From contig JAYZFL010000006.1 in the NCBI GenBank assembly GCA_036336795.1, forward strand, positions 18,785 to 82,784: DNA of 64,000 bases, read 5' to 3'. The translations under genes and the position numbers were made by a program. Shown here piece by piece: positions 53,662 through 63,253 of the stretch. Under the pieces are notes generated by a model. The model saw nothing but the letters and a program-made list of their open reading frames with translations. It searched no databases and was not told the DNA's origin. Every line of letters begins with the position of its first letter. The first letter of the stretch is position 1. This stretch comes from UBA822 sp036336795. GTDB lineage: Bacteria > Gemmatimonadota > Gemmatimonadetes > Longimicrobiales > Gaopeijiaceae.

Positions 53662-56600
53662 ATGACCGAGCACACCGACGGCCGTTCACAGCCGAAAGAA
53701 CGGAGACCGGAATCCGGGCCGGACAAGGGCTCCCCCGATCGTTTCAAGGAGTTTGTCCCAACAAGCATCGCTGTCGATCACCAGACGAGTGTCATAGTGC
53801 TTCTCATCTTTCTTACCGTCGCAGGCTTCTTAGCCTACCGAGCGATTCCGAGGGAGTCGTTCCCAGCGATCGAAATTCCGATGATCGCTGTGAACACGAT
53901 CTATCCGGGGGTCTCTCCAGCGGACGTTGAGAGTCTCGTTACACGTCCCCTTGAGGACGAATTGTCGACGATCTCGGATATGAGAGAGATGACGTCGACG
54001 TCGGTAGAAGGTTATTCAAGCATCATTTCTGAGTTTGAAACGACAGTGAATCTTGAAGAGGCGCTCCAGCTGGTCAGGGAAAAAGTCGACCTAGCCAAGC
54101 CGGACCTCCCGGTTGAGGCTGAGGATCCTTCGATCTTGGAGTTCAACTTTTCCGAATTCCCGATCATGCAGGTGAACCTTTCGGGGCAATATGGCTTGGT
54201 ACGGCTTAAAGAGATCGGTGAAGACCTGCAGGATCGCCTGGAACAGATCCCGTCGGTTTTGAGAGCAGAAATCCGTGGAGGGCTGGCGAGGGAGGTCAAA
54301 GTGGACGTCCACCTCGACCGCCTTCAGTTCTACGGCCTGGAGATTGGAGACCTAATCGAGGCTATCCGGGGGGAGCACGTTAATATCCCCGGTGGATCCA
54401 TCGATGTTGGTTCACTCAAGTATCTTGTCCGTGTCGATGGTGAATTCGAAAATCCCGTAGCCATCGAAGATGTCGTGGTGGCCATAGAGGATGATCGTCC
54501 GATCTATGTTCGTGATATCGCTGATGTGGAGTTCGGCTTTCAGGAGCGTACGAGTTTCGCCCGTCTCGACTCGGACCCTGTCGTGACGCTCGATATTGTG
54601 AAGCGGTCAGGTCGCAACATCATTGAGACGGCCGACTTGGTTAAAGCCGTGATCCTCCAGATGGAGCCCAATTTTCCACCTACCACTGTCGTAAAGATCA
54701 CGTCGGACCAGTCTGCCCAGATCAGCGACATGGTAAGCAGCCTTGAGAACAATATCATATCGGGCCTGATACTGATCATCGGAGTGCTGCTATTCTTTCT
54801 TGGAGTCGGTAACTCGGTGTTCGTTGCGATCTCAATCCCCGCATCGATGCTGCTCTCATTTATCATCATGCAGTTTCTTGGGATCACACTGAACATGGTG
54901 GTTCTTTTCTCACTGATCCTGGCGTTGGGAATGTTGGTCGACAACGCCATCGTGATCGTGGAGAACATCTATCGATACGTCGAGGAGGGCTGGGATCGTC
55001 GAATGGCAGCGAAGAAGGCTACCGGAGAGGTGGCTATGCCGGTAATTGCCGCTACACTAACAACACTCGCCGCATTTACACCTCTCCTTTTCTGGCCGGG
55101 GCAGGTAGGCGAATTCATGAAGTTTTTGCCTTCGACTCTAATCATCACTTTGTCGAGCTCACTGTTCGTGGCGCTGGTCATCGTCCCGACCCTGTGCGCT
55201 ATGTTTCTTCGGCTTGAGGATGATCCGGTCCTTCCGCTCAGGTCTGCGGCTCGTTGGACTATGATCGGGGCGGTAGCATTGAGCTTCCTGGGTCTCGCTT
55301 CTCAAAATGTTCTGACTGCGGCGATGCTGGCTGGGACCATTCTGGTGTTGTATGCGCTTCACCATGTTCTCATCGCAGGTATGGCCCATCGTTTCCAGAC
55401 CCTGTGGATGCCTGGGATCCTGCGTGTGTATGAGGTGCAACTGCGGTTCGCGCTCGGTCACAGGGCGTTGGTCGTCTTCGGATCGTTCGCGGGGCTAATT
55501 GTTGCCATTTTGCTCTTTGCACGGTTCAACGCTGGCATTGTTTTCTTTCCAGAGGACATGCCTCCGAAGCAGATCCTGATCGACATGAATTTGCCGGTGG
55601 GTAGTCGAGCGGAAGCGACTGACCGCATCGCGAGACGCCTAGAGAATGATATCGTCACCCTAGCCGGTATGGCGGATGCGGAATCGGTCGTTGCCACGGT
55701 GGGTGGTTCGGGAGGGGGTGGTGGTGGAAACCCCATGGCCGGCGGAGCTTCAGGCCCTGACGCTGGACGAGTGACGGTCAGCTTAGTCGAATTCGGATCT
55801 CAACAGCTTGACCCCTTCGATCTTCTTGCCACCATGCAGGCTTCGTTGGGAACTGACATCGCAGGTGCCGAGATCACTATAGACCAACTGCAAGAAGGGC
55901 CGGCCCAAGGAGCTCCGGTGAATATTGAGATCATCGGCGAAGATCCGACAGTGCTCGACCGACTTTCCCATCGCGCACTCGAGATTTTGGAAGGCGATCC
56001 GATCTACGCCAAACTCGTCGGCCTCGAAAGCGATTTGGATGACGCCCGACCGGAGCTTGCCGTGTCGGTAGACCGTGAGAAGGCGGCGCTATACGGCGTC
56101 TCAAGCCGCGATGTGGGGATGGCGATCCGTGGAGCGATCCAAGGGATCGAGGCGGCGAAATATCGGGACGGTAATGAAGAATACGACATCGTCGTTCGAT
56201 TGGCTGAGAAGTACCGAGGTGAACTTGAGAGTCTGCGCGATTTGACCGTGATGAACGATGGAGCGCAAATCCCCTTGCTCTCCGTCGCGAAGTGGGAAGT
56301 GGCCGACGGCTACGGAAGCATCCGTCGTAAAGACCAGACCCGTATGGCGACGATTAGTTCAGACGTTCGTGCCGGCTTGAACAGCAACGCCGTGCTCCGG
56401 GAGGTTAGGCAGGTTCTGTCGGACTTCTCATCGAGCGAACTGCCTGTGGGTTACCAGATACGCTACACTGGGCAGTCCCAAGATCAGGACGAGGCTGCCG
56501 CTTTCCTACAGAGTGCGTTCTTTGGTGCTGTCATGTTGATTGGGCTGATACTCGTGACTCAATTCAATTCAGTGGTGAAGCCGGTTATCATCCTTACTTC

Positions 56601-57246
56601 TGTGTTCATGTCGACGGCCGGTGTCTTACTCGGACTGGTCGTCTTCCGGATGCCTTTCGGAATTATCATGACGGGGGTAGGTGTCATTTCTCTGGCCGGG
56701 ATTGTTGTGAACAACGCGATTGTATTACTCGACTACATTGACATCCTTCGGACGAGGGACGGCATGGATCGAGAAGAAGCCTTGGTGCGAGGCGGCCACG
56801 TTCGCTTTCGTCCCGTCGTCCTCACTGCGATTACTACAGCGCTCGGTCTGATTCCGTTGGCGATAGGTCTGAACTTCGACTTTTTCGGGCTGTACACTAG
56901 ATTAGAGCCTGAGTTGTATTGGGGAGGGGAACAAGCGGCTTGGTGGGGCCCGATGGCTATCGCGGTGATAGTAGGAATCCTTTTCGCGACTTTCCTAACG
57001 CTTGATCTAGTGCCTGTCCTGTATTCTATCGTCGATGACGTGGCTGACTTCTTCCGGCGTAACTTCACAAGGATCGATGGAGTGCCAGCTGCGGATGGGG
57101 CGCTTCAACGGACAAGAGCTCCAGAGAGGGAGTCGGTAGTCCCATCTCCTGTCCTCTCTAAGATGAAGGCCTCGAACGGTCCGTCCCCGATGATCCCACA
57201 CCCGTTTCTCGGGAGAACGGGTGGATTTACGCCTCATCGGGAATGA
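53662..57246 (+). CDS. RND efflux pump with additional membrane helices
   Basis: Inner-membrane proton-driven exporter of the HAE1/AcrB class, about 1194 residues. Helix 1 is near residue 40; the proton relay in helix 4 reads GMLVDNAIVIVEN, with one aspartate where AcrB has a D-D pair. Glycine-rich GGSGGGGGGNP lies in the second porter domain. Around residues 530-575, between helix 6 and the second periplasmic part, a hydrophobic stretch large enough for two more helices appears. The ATG at 53,662 has TGAGGAT upstream and is preferred to 53,593. It ends overlapping the start of the barrel gene. Confidence 0.88.
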   Translation: MTEHTDGRSQPKERRPESGPDKGSPDRFKEFVPTSIAVDHQTSVIVLLIFLTVAGFLAYRAIPRESFPAIEIPMIAVNTIYPGVSPADVESLVTRPLEDELSTISDMREMTSTSVEGYSSIISEFETTVNLEEALQLVREKVDLAKPDLPVEAEDPSILEFNFSEFPIMQVNLSGQYGLVRLKEIGEDLQDRLEQIPSVLRAEIRGGLAREVKVDVHLDRLQFYGLEIGDLIEAIRGEHVNIPGGSIDVGSLKYLVRVDGEFENPVAIEDVVVAIEDDRPIYVRDIADVEFGFQERTSFARLDSDPVVTLDIVKRSGRNIIETADLVKAVILQMEPNFPPTTVVKITSDQSAQISDMVSSLENNIISGLILIIGVLLFFLGVGNSVFVAISIPASMLLSFIIMQFLGITLNMVVLFSLILALGMLVDNAIVIVENIYRYVEEGWDRRMAAKKATGEVAMPVIAATLTTLAAFTPLLFWPGQVGEFMKFLPSTLIITLSSSLFVALVIVPTLCAMFLRLEDDPVLPLRSAARWTMIGAVALSFLGLASQNVLTAAMLAGTILVLYALHHVLIAGMAHRFQTLWMPGILRVYEVQLRFALGHRALVVFGSFAGLIVAILLFARFNAGIVFFPEDMPPKQILIDMNLPVGSRAEATDRIARRLENDIVTLAGMADAESVVATVGGSGGGGGGNPMAGGASGPDAGRVTVSLVEFGSQQLDPFDLLATMQASLGTDIAGAEITIDQLQEGPAQGAPVNIEIIGEDPTVLDRLSHRALEILEGDPIYAKLVGLESDLDDARPELAVSVDREKAALYGVSSRDVGMAIRGAIQGIEAAKYRDGNEEYDIVVRLAEKYRGELESLRDLTVMNDGAQIPLLSVAKWEVADGYGSIRRKDQTRMATISSDVRAGLNSNAVLREVRQVLSDFSSSELPVGYQIRYTGQSQDQDEAAAFLQSAFFGAVMLIGLILVTQFNSVVKPVIILTSVFMSTAGVLLGLVVFRMPFGIIMTGVGVISLAGIVVNNAIVLLDYIDILRTRDGMDREEALVRGGHVRFRPVVLTAITTALGLIPLAIGLNFDFFGLYTRLEPELYWGGEQAAWWGPMAIAVIVGILFATFLTLDLVPVLYSIVDDVADFFRRNFTRIDGVPAADGALQRTRAPERESVVPSPVLSKMKASNGPSPMIPHPFLGRTGGFTPHRE

Positions 57247-58637
57247 CGTTGCGCGACCAGGACTCGTTGTTAGGCCGAGGAACTTCTACGGTCATGTGTG
57301 TTGGAGGGTCTTCGAGACGCATGATTTGTGATGGATTGGGTGTACGCGCTAGATGGATGTCGGTTGTTGCTATCTTGTTCTTGGGGATAGCCCTTGCGGA
57401 CGGGGTTGTTCGCGTTCAAGTAGCCAATGCGCAAGAGGTCGGCGAAACGGAGGCTCTCCGTGTATTTTTGGACTGCTTCGGGCGTAGCTGTGACTCGAAC
57501 TATTACCGTACAGAAGTTGACTGGGTAAACTGGGTGCGAGACCGAACGCTCGCGGGTGTCCACCTCATCATTACCAGTCAGAGAACCGCGAGTGGTGGGA
57601 ATGAGTTCGTGCTCGACTTCATCGGGCTGGCAGAACTGGCGGGCGAAGATGACCAACTTACGTACACGTCATTGGGATCCGATACCTCTGAAGAGAGTCG
57701 GAGAGGGATCACCCAAGTCTTGGCCATTGGCTTGGCGCGCTATTCCGTCCTCAATGGAGTCGGTGAAGGGCTCCAAGTAGGGCGCACGGGCGGAACGAGG
57801 GAGCTGCAAGACCGTCTGGTCACTGGAGATGAGGTCGAGGATCCATGGAACTTCTGGGTGTTCAACGTCGGAGCGAACGGAAGCGGCAGCGCGGAGACCT
57901 CAGAAAGTGACCAGAATCTGCGGAGCAATCTCTCGGCAAGTCGCACCACGACCACCTGGAAAATCAATCTGCGTGGTAGCGGAAGTTACTCCAGAGACAC
58001 GAAGGAGTTGAGCGACAGTTCAACTTCCGTCGACACGCGGATCAACTGGAACCTGTCGCAAGAAATTGTCTATGCGCTAGCTGGTCATTGGTCCGTCGGA
58101 GCGGAAGCCCGCGCGAGCTCCTCTACTCGATCGAACCAAGATGTAGGTATAGAGATTGGTTCTGGAATCGAGTACAGCTTTTGGCCTTATGAGGAAGCAC
58201 CGAGAAGGGCGCTTTCGTTGTCCTATCGAGCGGGCTTTGAGTACTTCGACTGGGAAGAGATAACGGTTTACGGAAAGATGAGTGAAGTACGCCCTTCACA
58301 GGCGTTACAGCTCAGACTCTTTCAACGGCAACCCTGGGGTGACTCCCGCCTCTCTTTGGAGGCGTCCTCCTTTCTCGATAACGTCGAGCAGCACAGGATT
58401 GAACTGAGTGGAAGTGTGAGCGTGCGCATCTTTCGTGGATTTCGCTTCAACGTCGGTGGTGGCATCGATCGCATTCGTGACCAAATCTTTCTGCGCGCTG
58501 AGTCCTTCACTGACGAGGAGATCTTGCTGGGAAGATTCCAGCGGGCGAGCTCGTATGAGGTCGATTTTCGCATGGGATTCAGCTATCAGTTCGGCTCCAT
58601 TTTCAACAACGTCGTGAACAACCGCTTTCGTTTCTAA
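57243..58637 (+). CDS. Outer-membrane beta-barrel protein in efflux operon
   Basis: A 464-residue exported protein of unknown family. A hydrophobic signal segment ends at VQVANAQE (around residue 64 from the first ATG), so the real start may be an in-frame ATG at 57,294 or 57,321. The N-terminal mature domain (about 70-180) is mixed and contains a cysteine pair, CFGRSCDSNY. Later residues form alternating beta strands ending in a C-terminal aromatic FRF, the mark of barrels inserted by the BAM complex. The first ATG overlaps the RND stop by 4 bases, so it is part of the tolC-adaptor-pump operon. Function unknown; possibly an accessory outer-membrane component. Confidence 0.62.
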   Translation: MTLRDQDSLLGRGTSTVMCVGGSSRRMICDGLGVRARWMSVVAILFLGIALADGVVRVQVANAQEVGETEALRVFLDCFGRSCDSNYYRTEVDWVNWVRDRTLAGVHLIITSQRTASGGNEFVLDFIGLAELAGEDDQLTYTSLGSDTSEESRRGITQVLAIGLARYSVLNGVGEGLQVGRTGGTRELQDRLVTGDEVEDPWNFWVFNVGANGSGSAETSESDQNLRSNLSASRTTTTWKINLRGSGSYSRDTKELSDSSTSVDTRINWNLSQEIVYALAGHWSVGAEARASSSTRSNQDVGIEIGSGIEYSFWPYEEAPRRALSLSYRAGFEYFDWEEITVYGKMSEVRPSQALQLRLFQRQPWGDSRLSLEASSFLDNVEQHRIELSGSVSVRIFRGFRFNVGGGIDRIRDQIFLRAESFTDEEILLGRFQRASSYEVDFRMGFSYQFGSIFNNVVNNRFRF

Positions 58638-58647
58638 TGAGCGCCAC

Positions 58648-58677
58648 TTGTTCGAGATCGGACAGTCGGCATATGAT
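58648..58677 (+). promoter_or_regulatory. Candidate promoter for the molybdoenzyme operon
   Basis: TTGTTC (58,648-58,653), 18 bases, TATGAT (58,672-58,677), 38 bases before the Fe-S/NrfD gene. The -35 is weak and the -10 good. Confidence 0.35.
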
Positions 58678-58715
58678 GCGCTCGCAAGAAAAGAAACCCA
58701 CCTGACCGGAGACAA

Positions 58716-60269
58716 ATGGAGAGCACGACACCGCTGCATACCGCAGGCCAGGCAAGTGTTTCCGAGCAACCCGTTTGGGCGAAGGTCATTGATCATACAC
58801 GTTGTATTGGTTGCCACGCGTGTACTACCGCGTGCAAGTCTGAGAATGACGTGCCTCTCTCGGTTACGCGTACGTATGTTAAATACGTGGACGTGGGTCA
58901 CCATCCTCAGACCCGCAGGTCTTTTCAGGTCACACGGTGTAACCAGTGTTCCCACGCACCTTGCGTGACCGCGTGTCCGACTTCCGCGATGTACGCACGG
59001 CCCGACGGGATCATCGACTTCGATAAATCGATATGCATCGGGTGCAAGGCCTGCATGGCTGCCTGCCCATACGACGCTATCTTCATCAACCCGGTCGATC
59101 ATTCCGCGGAAAAGTGTAATTTTTGCGCACACCGGATCGACATCGGACTTGAGCCAGCTTGCGTCGTCGTTTGCCCGACGGAGGCGATCTTAGTCGGAGA
59201 CATGACCGATCCGCTCTCGAGGGTGAATCAGGTCATTAACCGGGATGCGGTGACGGTCCGCCGTCCGGAAAAAGATACTCTTCCGAAGTTATACTATAAG
59301 GGTGCCGATCAGGTGACGCTTGACCCCTTAGGTTCCAGGCGCCCCGAGGGCGGACTGTTCATGTGGAGCGAGCAGGGAAACGTTCCTGACCAGGTTCACG
59401 CGGGTCATCCGGGGCCGTGGAACAGCTCCGCAGCTGCGGTTCTCTCCTACGACGTGGTTCATCGGGCTCCCTGGGATTGGCGGGTCAGCCTATACACCTG
59501 GACGAAGTCCGTGGCGGCGGGGGTTTATCTCGTTCCCTTGCTGCTTGCTCTTACCGAGGCCATACCCTGGACGAGTGCCCTCTGGACACTTGGAGCCCCC
59601 ATCCTTGGCTTGCTCTTTCTTGCCTTTACCGGTGCGCTCCTAATCTGGGACCTCGAGCATCCCGGGCGATTCTATATGATCTTTACGCGGCCCCAATGGC
59701 GCAGTTGGTTAGTCCGGGGGGGTGTGATCATCGGTGCATACGGGTTGGTGCTGCTAATCCACCTTTTAGCTGTGTGGAATGGATCGGAAGCGGTGACTAT
59801 CCGATTGACGTGGCTAGGTGCACCTTTGGCCGTCATGACTGCTGTCTACACCGCATACCTCTTCGCCCAAGCGAAGGCTCGTGACCTTTGGCAGAACCCG
59901 CTCCTCCCTCCCCATCTGACGATCCAAGCGATCCTGGCGGGTGCCGGTGTGCTGTCCTTGGTTACATGGTTTTGGGACCGAGGCTTGGCGGGAGATCTCG
60001 TAATGTGGTTTGTGGTTGGTACGGGAGCACACCTCCTGTTGGTAGCTGGGGAGGTGACCCTTCCACATGGTACGGCACACGCCCGTCTTGCGGTCCGAGA
60101 GATGACTCACGGACGCTTCAGTCGTTGGTTCTGGACTGGCCTAGCCCTATCAGTGATCGGACTTTTTTCTCCCTGGCTGGGGGCCGGTGCTGTAGGCCTG
60201 GGTCTTATGGGGCTGGCAGCCTTCGAACACGCATATGTGCAGGCCGGACAATCTGTACCTATAGCATGA
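58716..60269 (+). CDS. Fe-S ferredoxin subunit fused to NrfD anchor
   Basis: A 517-residue fusion of the electron-transfer and membrane subunits of a DMSO-reductase-superfamily complex. The first part has sixteen cysteines in four 4Fe-4S motifs: C30-C33-C36-C40, C75-C78-C83-C87, C107-C110-C113-C117 and C134-C137-C149-C153. From about residue 260 to the end there are roughly eight membrane helices in the NrfD/PsrC/DmsC style, which bind quinone. No twin-arginine or other export signal is seen, so the clusters probably face the cytoplasm. In relatives such as PsrB/PsrC and DmsB/DmsC these are two proteins. The next gene starts 30 bases later. Confidence 0.88.
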   Translation: MESTTPLHTAGQASVSEQPVWAKVIDHTRCIGCHACTTACKSENDVPLSVTRTYVKYVDVGHHPQTRRSFQVTRCNQCSHAPCVTACPTSAMYARPDGIIDFDKSICIGCKACMAACPYDAIFINPVDHSAEKCNFCAHRIDIGLEPACVVVCPTEAILVGDMTDPLSRVNQVINRDAVTVRRPEKDTLPKLYYKGADQVTLDPLGSRRPEGGLFMWSEQGNVPDQVHAGHPGPWNSSAAAVLSYDVVHRAPWDWRVSLYTWTKSVAAGVYLVPLLLALTEAIPWTSALWTLGAPILGLLFLAFTGALLIWDLEHPGRFYMIFTRPQWRSWLVRGGVIIGAYGLVLLIHLLAVWNGSEAVTIRLTWLGAPLAVMTAVYTAYLFAQAKARDLWQNPLLPPHLTIQAILAGAGVLSLVTWFWDRGLAGDLVMWFVVGTGAHLLLVAGEVTLPHGTAHARLAVREMTHGRFSRWFWTGLALSVIGLFSPWLGAGAVGLGLMGLAAFEHAYVQAGQSVPIA

Positions 60270-60274
60270 TGCTA
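60262..60274. repeat. 13-bp palindrome at the fusion gene stop
   Basis: TAGCAT-G-ATGCTA spans the TGA at 60,267-60,269. It may form a short hairpin between the two cistrons. The short size limits confidence. Confidence 0.25.
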
Positions 60275-60299
60275 ATATCCTGTTATATAAGATTTTAAC

Positions 60300-63215
60300 A
60301 TGCGTAACCTAAACTATCTTAACACACTGGTTTCAGCTGCTCGAGCAGATGTGGAGTCGAGGGGTGAGACCTTTTATCCTGGACCCAGCCGCGTGCATCT
60401 AGCCTCGTTCCCACCGAAGGAGCGTTGGGATGATTGGGTAGAGCTGGACCCTTCCTCTTGGCCCTCTAGGGTAGAGCGGCGCTACATGCTGGTGCCTACG
60501 ACTTGCTTCAACTGTGAGTCGGCGTGTGGGCTCCTCGCCTACGTGGATCGAGATACGCTTGAAGTAAAAAAATTCGAAGGCAATCCGGAGCATCCTGGAT
60601 CTCGTGGAAGAAACTGTGCGAAAGGGCCGGCCACTCTGAATCAAGTTACAGATCCGGACCGCATTCTCTTCCCGTTGAAGCGGGCCGGACGACGGGGGGA
60701 GGGTAAATGGGAGAGGGTAACCTGGGACGAGGCGCTTGATGAGCTTGCGGCTCGGATCCGGGCAGCCCTCGAGGAGGATCGAGCGAATGAAATCATGTAT
60801 CATGTTGGGCGTCCCGGAGAAGATGGATTTGCTGATAGGGTGTTGGCTGCTTGGGGTGTGGATGGGCACAACTCGCATACAAATATCTGTTCGTCGAGCG
60901 CCCGAGTTGGCTTTAACCTCTGGTCAGGATCCGATCGACCCAGCCCGGATTTTGCGAACGCCGATGTGATATTCCTCATTTCCAGCCATCTCGAAGCCGG
61001 TCACTACTTTAATCCACATGCTCAACGTATCATCGAGGCGCGTCAGCGCGGAGCAAAAGTGATCGTCTTTGACACGCGCCTCTCCAATACAGCGACACAC
61101 GCCGATCATTACATCTCTCCTTATCCGGGGTCTGAGGCGGCGATCAACCTCGCGATCGCCAACTATCTCATCCAGAACGATCTCTACGATCGTTCGTTCG
61201 TGCGGCGCTGGTGGAATTGGAAGGAGTACATGGAGGCCGAGCGGCCTGCCGAAGAACCCAGTTTCGAGAACTTCGAAGGTGCTCTTAAGCACCTCTACGA
61301 AGAATACACCTTCGACTTTGCAGGTGCGGAGGCGGGGGTGGATCCAAATGCCTTACAGGCCGTTGCCGAAGTCGTGGCACAAGCGGGAAAACGCCTTTCG
61401 GTCCATACGTGGAGGAGTGCGGCCTCGGGAAATCTTGGTGGCTGGCAAGTGGCACGAACGCTCTACATGCTCTGTGCTCTCACCGGTGCTGTTGCCACCG
61501 AAGGCGGTACCCACCCAGCGTCGTGGCACAAGTTCTCGCCGAAGCCAATCTATACACCATCGGGTCCTCCCGAGTGGAACGAACTGAACTGGCCAAGGGA
61601 GTATCCTCTTTCGTACCATGAAATGTCGATTCTCCTGCCGCACTTCCTTCTCGATGGTCGTGGGAAGCTGGACACGTACTTCACTCGTGTCTATAACCCT
61701 GTTTGGACCAACCCGGACGGATTCTCGTGGATCGAGGCGCTCACCGACGAGTCGTTGGTCGGGCTACACGTAGCGCTCACACCTACCTGGAGCGAGACCG
61801 CCCAATACGCCGATTACGTGCTTCCCATGGGTTTAGCTTCCGAGCGCCACGATGTGCACTCGTACGAGCAGTATGATGGGCAATGGGTGGGCTTTAGGCA
61901 GCCGGTGCTGCGTGCTGCTCGAGAGCGTCTCGACGGCAACGTCGTGGATACCCGGGAAGCCAACCCTGGAGAAGTGTGGGAAGAAAACGAGTTTTGGACC
62001 GAGCTTTCTTGGAGGATCGATCCAGATGGACAACTGGGTATTCGCCGGTATTTCGAGTCGATGAAGGAAAAGGGAAAGCCGCTCACCGTAGATGAATACT
62101 ATTCGTGGATGTTCGAAAATTCAGTTCCGGGCCTTCCCAAGGCGGCAACCGGCGAAGGTCTCACTCCACTCGAGTATATGCGGAGATACGGGGCTTTCGA
62201 GGTCAGACGGAAAGTGGGCGCCCTCTACGAAGCGGAGGTGCCCGAGGCCGAGCTGGAAGATGTCCATACCGACGCTTTCGGGCGAGTTTTTACACGGGCC
62301 GATGCCCCTGATACTCCCCATACGGTCTCCGGCCCAAAGGCGCCCGGCGTCGATGGCAGACGTTGTGTAGGTGTGCGGCTTGAAGACGGTGTGAGGAGAG
62401 GGTTCTCGACACCTTCCGGGCGCCTGGAATTCTTCTCCAGTACCCTGGCAGACTGGGGATGGCCCGAAATGGCTCTTCCGGGCTACATCAAGAGTCACAT
62501 TCATCGGGAGAATCTTGCGAATGACCAGATGGTGCTCCTGCCGACTTTTCGCGTGCCTGTCCAAATCCATACTCGCAGTGGAAATAGCAAGTGGCTCGAC
62601 GAGATCGCACATACCAACCCTCTATGGATCCATCCGTCGGACGCCGCACCTCTTGATCTAGGCACGGGTGATCTGGTGCGTGTCGAAACGGATCTGGGGT
62701 ATTTTGTTCTGAGGGCATGGGTCACCGAGTCCATCAAACCGAGTGTCGTTGCGTGCAGCCACCATATGGGCCGTTGGCGACTGCATCCCGAAGGGCAAAG
62801 GCAAGTGGCGGCGTCCGTTACGCTTGATCGATCCGGTCATGATTGGACGATGCGTCGAAAGGAAAATGGAGGCTCATATGAATCGGAGGATGCAGACACT
62901 TCTAGAATTTGGTGGGCTGACGTCGGGGTGAACCAGAACCTCACCTTTCCGGTGCATCCGGATCCGATCTCCGGTATGCACTGCTGGCACCAGGCGGTTC
63001 GTGTCACAATCGCGCGCGCCGGAGATCGTGCGGGCGACATCAGTGTGGACACAACCCGATCTCGCGAGATCTACCGACGGTGGCTCGACAGGACCCGGCC
63101 GGCGGAGGACGTGAGTCCCGATGGAACTCGCCGGCCAAGCTGGTTCGCCCGCCCGGTCCGTCCGACATCCAGGGCGTATCGGCTACCTGAAACCGGAGAT
63201 GACTTAGACCGATGA
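60300..63215 (+). CDS. Molybdopterin oxidoreductase, catalytic subunit
   Basis: A 971-residue catalytic subunit of the DMSO-reductase superfamily, carrying bis-MGD molybdenum and one Fe-S cluster. The N-terminal cluster is C69-x2-C72-x3-C76 with C106. The likely molybdenum ligand is C197 in HTNICSSSARVG, with neighbouring serines as less likely alternatives. Later domains match the molybdopterin-binding and dinucleotide-binding parts (NPVWTNPDG, ALTPTWSETAQYADYVLP). The N-terminus has no twin-arginine signal, unlike most periplasmic relatives. No Shine-Dalgarno is visible before the ATG. Gene order with the Fe-S/NrfD fusion and TorD suggests a SoeABC- or PsrABC-like complex. The substrate (a sulfur compound, or other oxyanion) is unknown. 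Confidence 0.88.
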   Translation: MRNLNYLNTLVSAARADVESRGETFYPGPSRVHLASFPPKERWDDWVELDPSSWPSRVERRYMLVPTTCFNCESACGLLAYVDRDTLEVKKFEGNPEHPGSRGRNCAKGPATLNQVTDPDRILFPLKRAGRRGEGKWERVTWDEALDELAARIRAALEEDRANEIMYHVGRPGEDGFADRVLAAWGVDGHNSHTNICSSSARVGFNLWSGSDRPSPDFANADVIFLISSHLEAGHYFNPHAQRIIEARQRGAKVIVFDTRLSNTATHADHYISPYPGSEAAINLAIANYLIQNDLYDRSFVRRWWNWKEYMEAERPAEEPSFENFEGALKHLYEEYTFDFAGAEAGVDPNALQAVAEVVAQAGKRLSVHTWRSAASGNLGGWQVARTLYMLCALTGAVATEGGTHPASWHKFSPKPIYTPSGPPEWNELNWPREYPLSYHEMSILLPHFLLDGRGKLDTYFTRVYNPVWTNPDGFSWIEALTDESLVGLHVALTPTWSETAQYADYVLPMGLASERHDVHSYEQYDGQWVGFRQPVLRAARERLDGNVVDTREANPGEVWEENEFWTELSWRIDPDGQLGIRRYFESMKEKGKPLTVDEYYSWMFENSVPGLPKAATGEGLTPLEYMRRYGAFEVRRKVGALYEAEVPEAELEDVHTDAFGRVFTRADAPDTPHTVSGPKAPGVDGRRCVGVRLEDGVRRGFSTPSGRLEFFSSTLADWGWPEMALPGYIKSHIHRENLANDQMVLLPTFRVPVQIHTRSGNSKWLDEIAHTNPLWIHPSDAAPLDLGTGDLVRVETDLGYFVLRAWVTESIKPSVVACSHHMGRWRLHPEGQRQVAASVTLDRSGHDWTMRRKENGGSYESEDADTSRIWWADVGVNQNLTFPVHPDPISGMHCWHQAVRVTIARAGDRAGDISVDTTRSREIYRRWLDRTRPAEDVSPDGTRRPSWFARPVRPTSRAYRLPETGDDLDR

Positions 63216-63253
63216 AGTGGATCGCTTGCCGACTGTGGGAGTGAGGAGGAGGC

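Noticed and set aside
55700..55740. Glycine-coding repeat in the RND pump
   Set aside because: A run of GGN codons gives a glycine loop; it is not a DNA repeat element or mobile-element trace.
63212..63244. A ten-codon reading frame overlapping the stop of the molybdoenzyme gene
   Set aside because: It has an ATGA overlap but is too short to support; it may only aid reinitiation at the chaperone gene.
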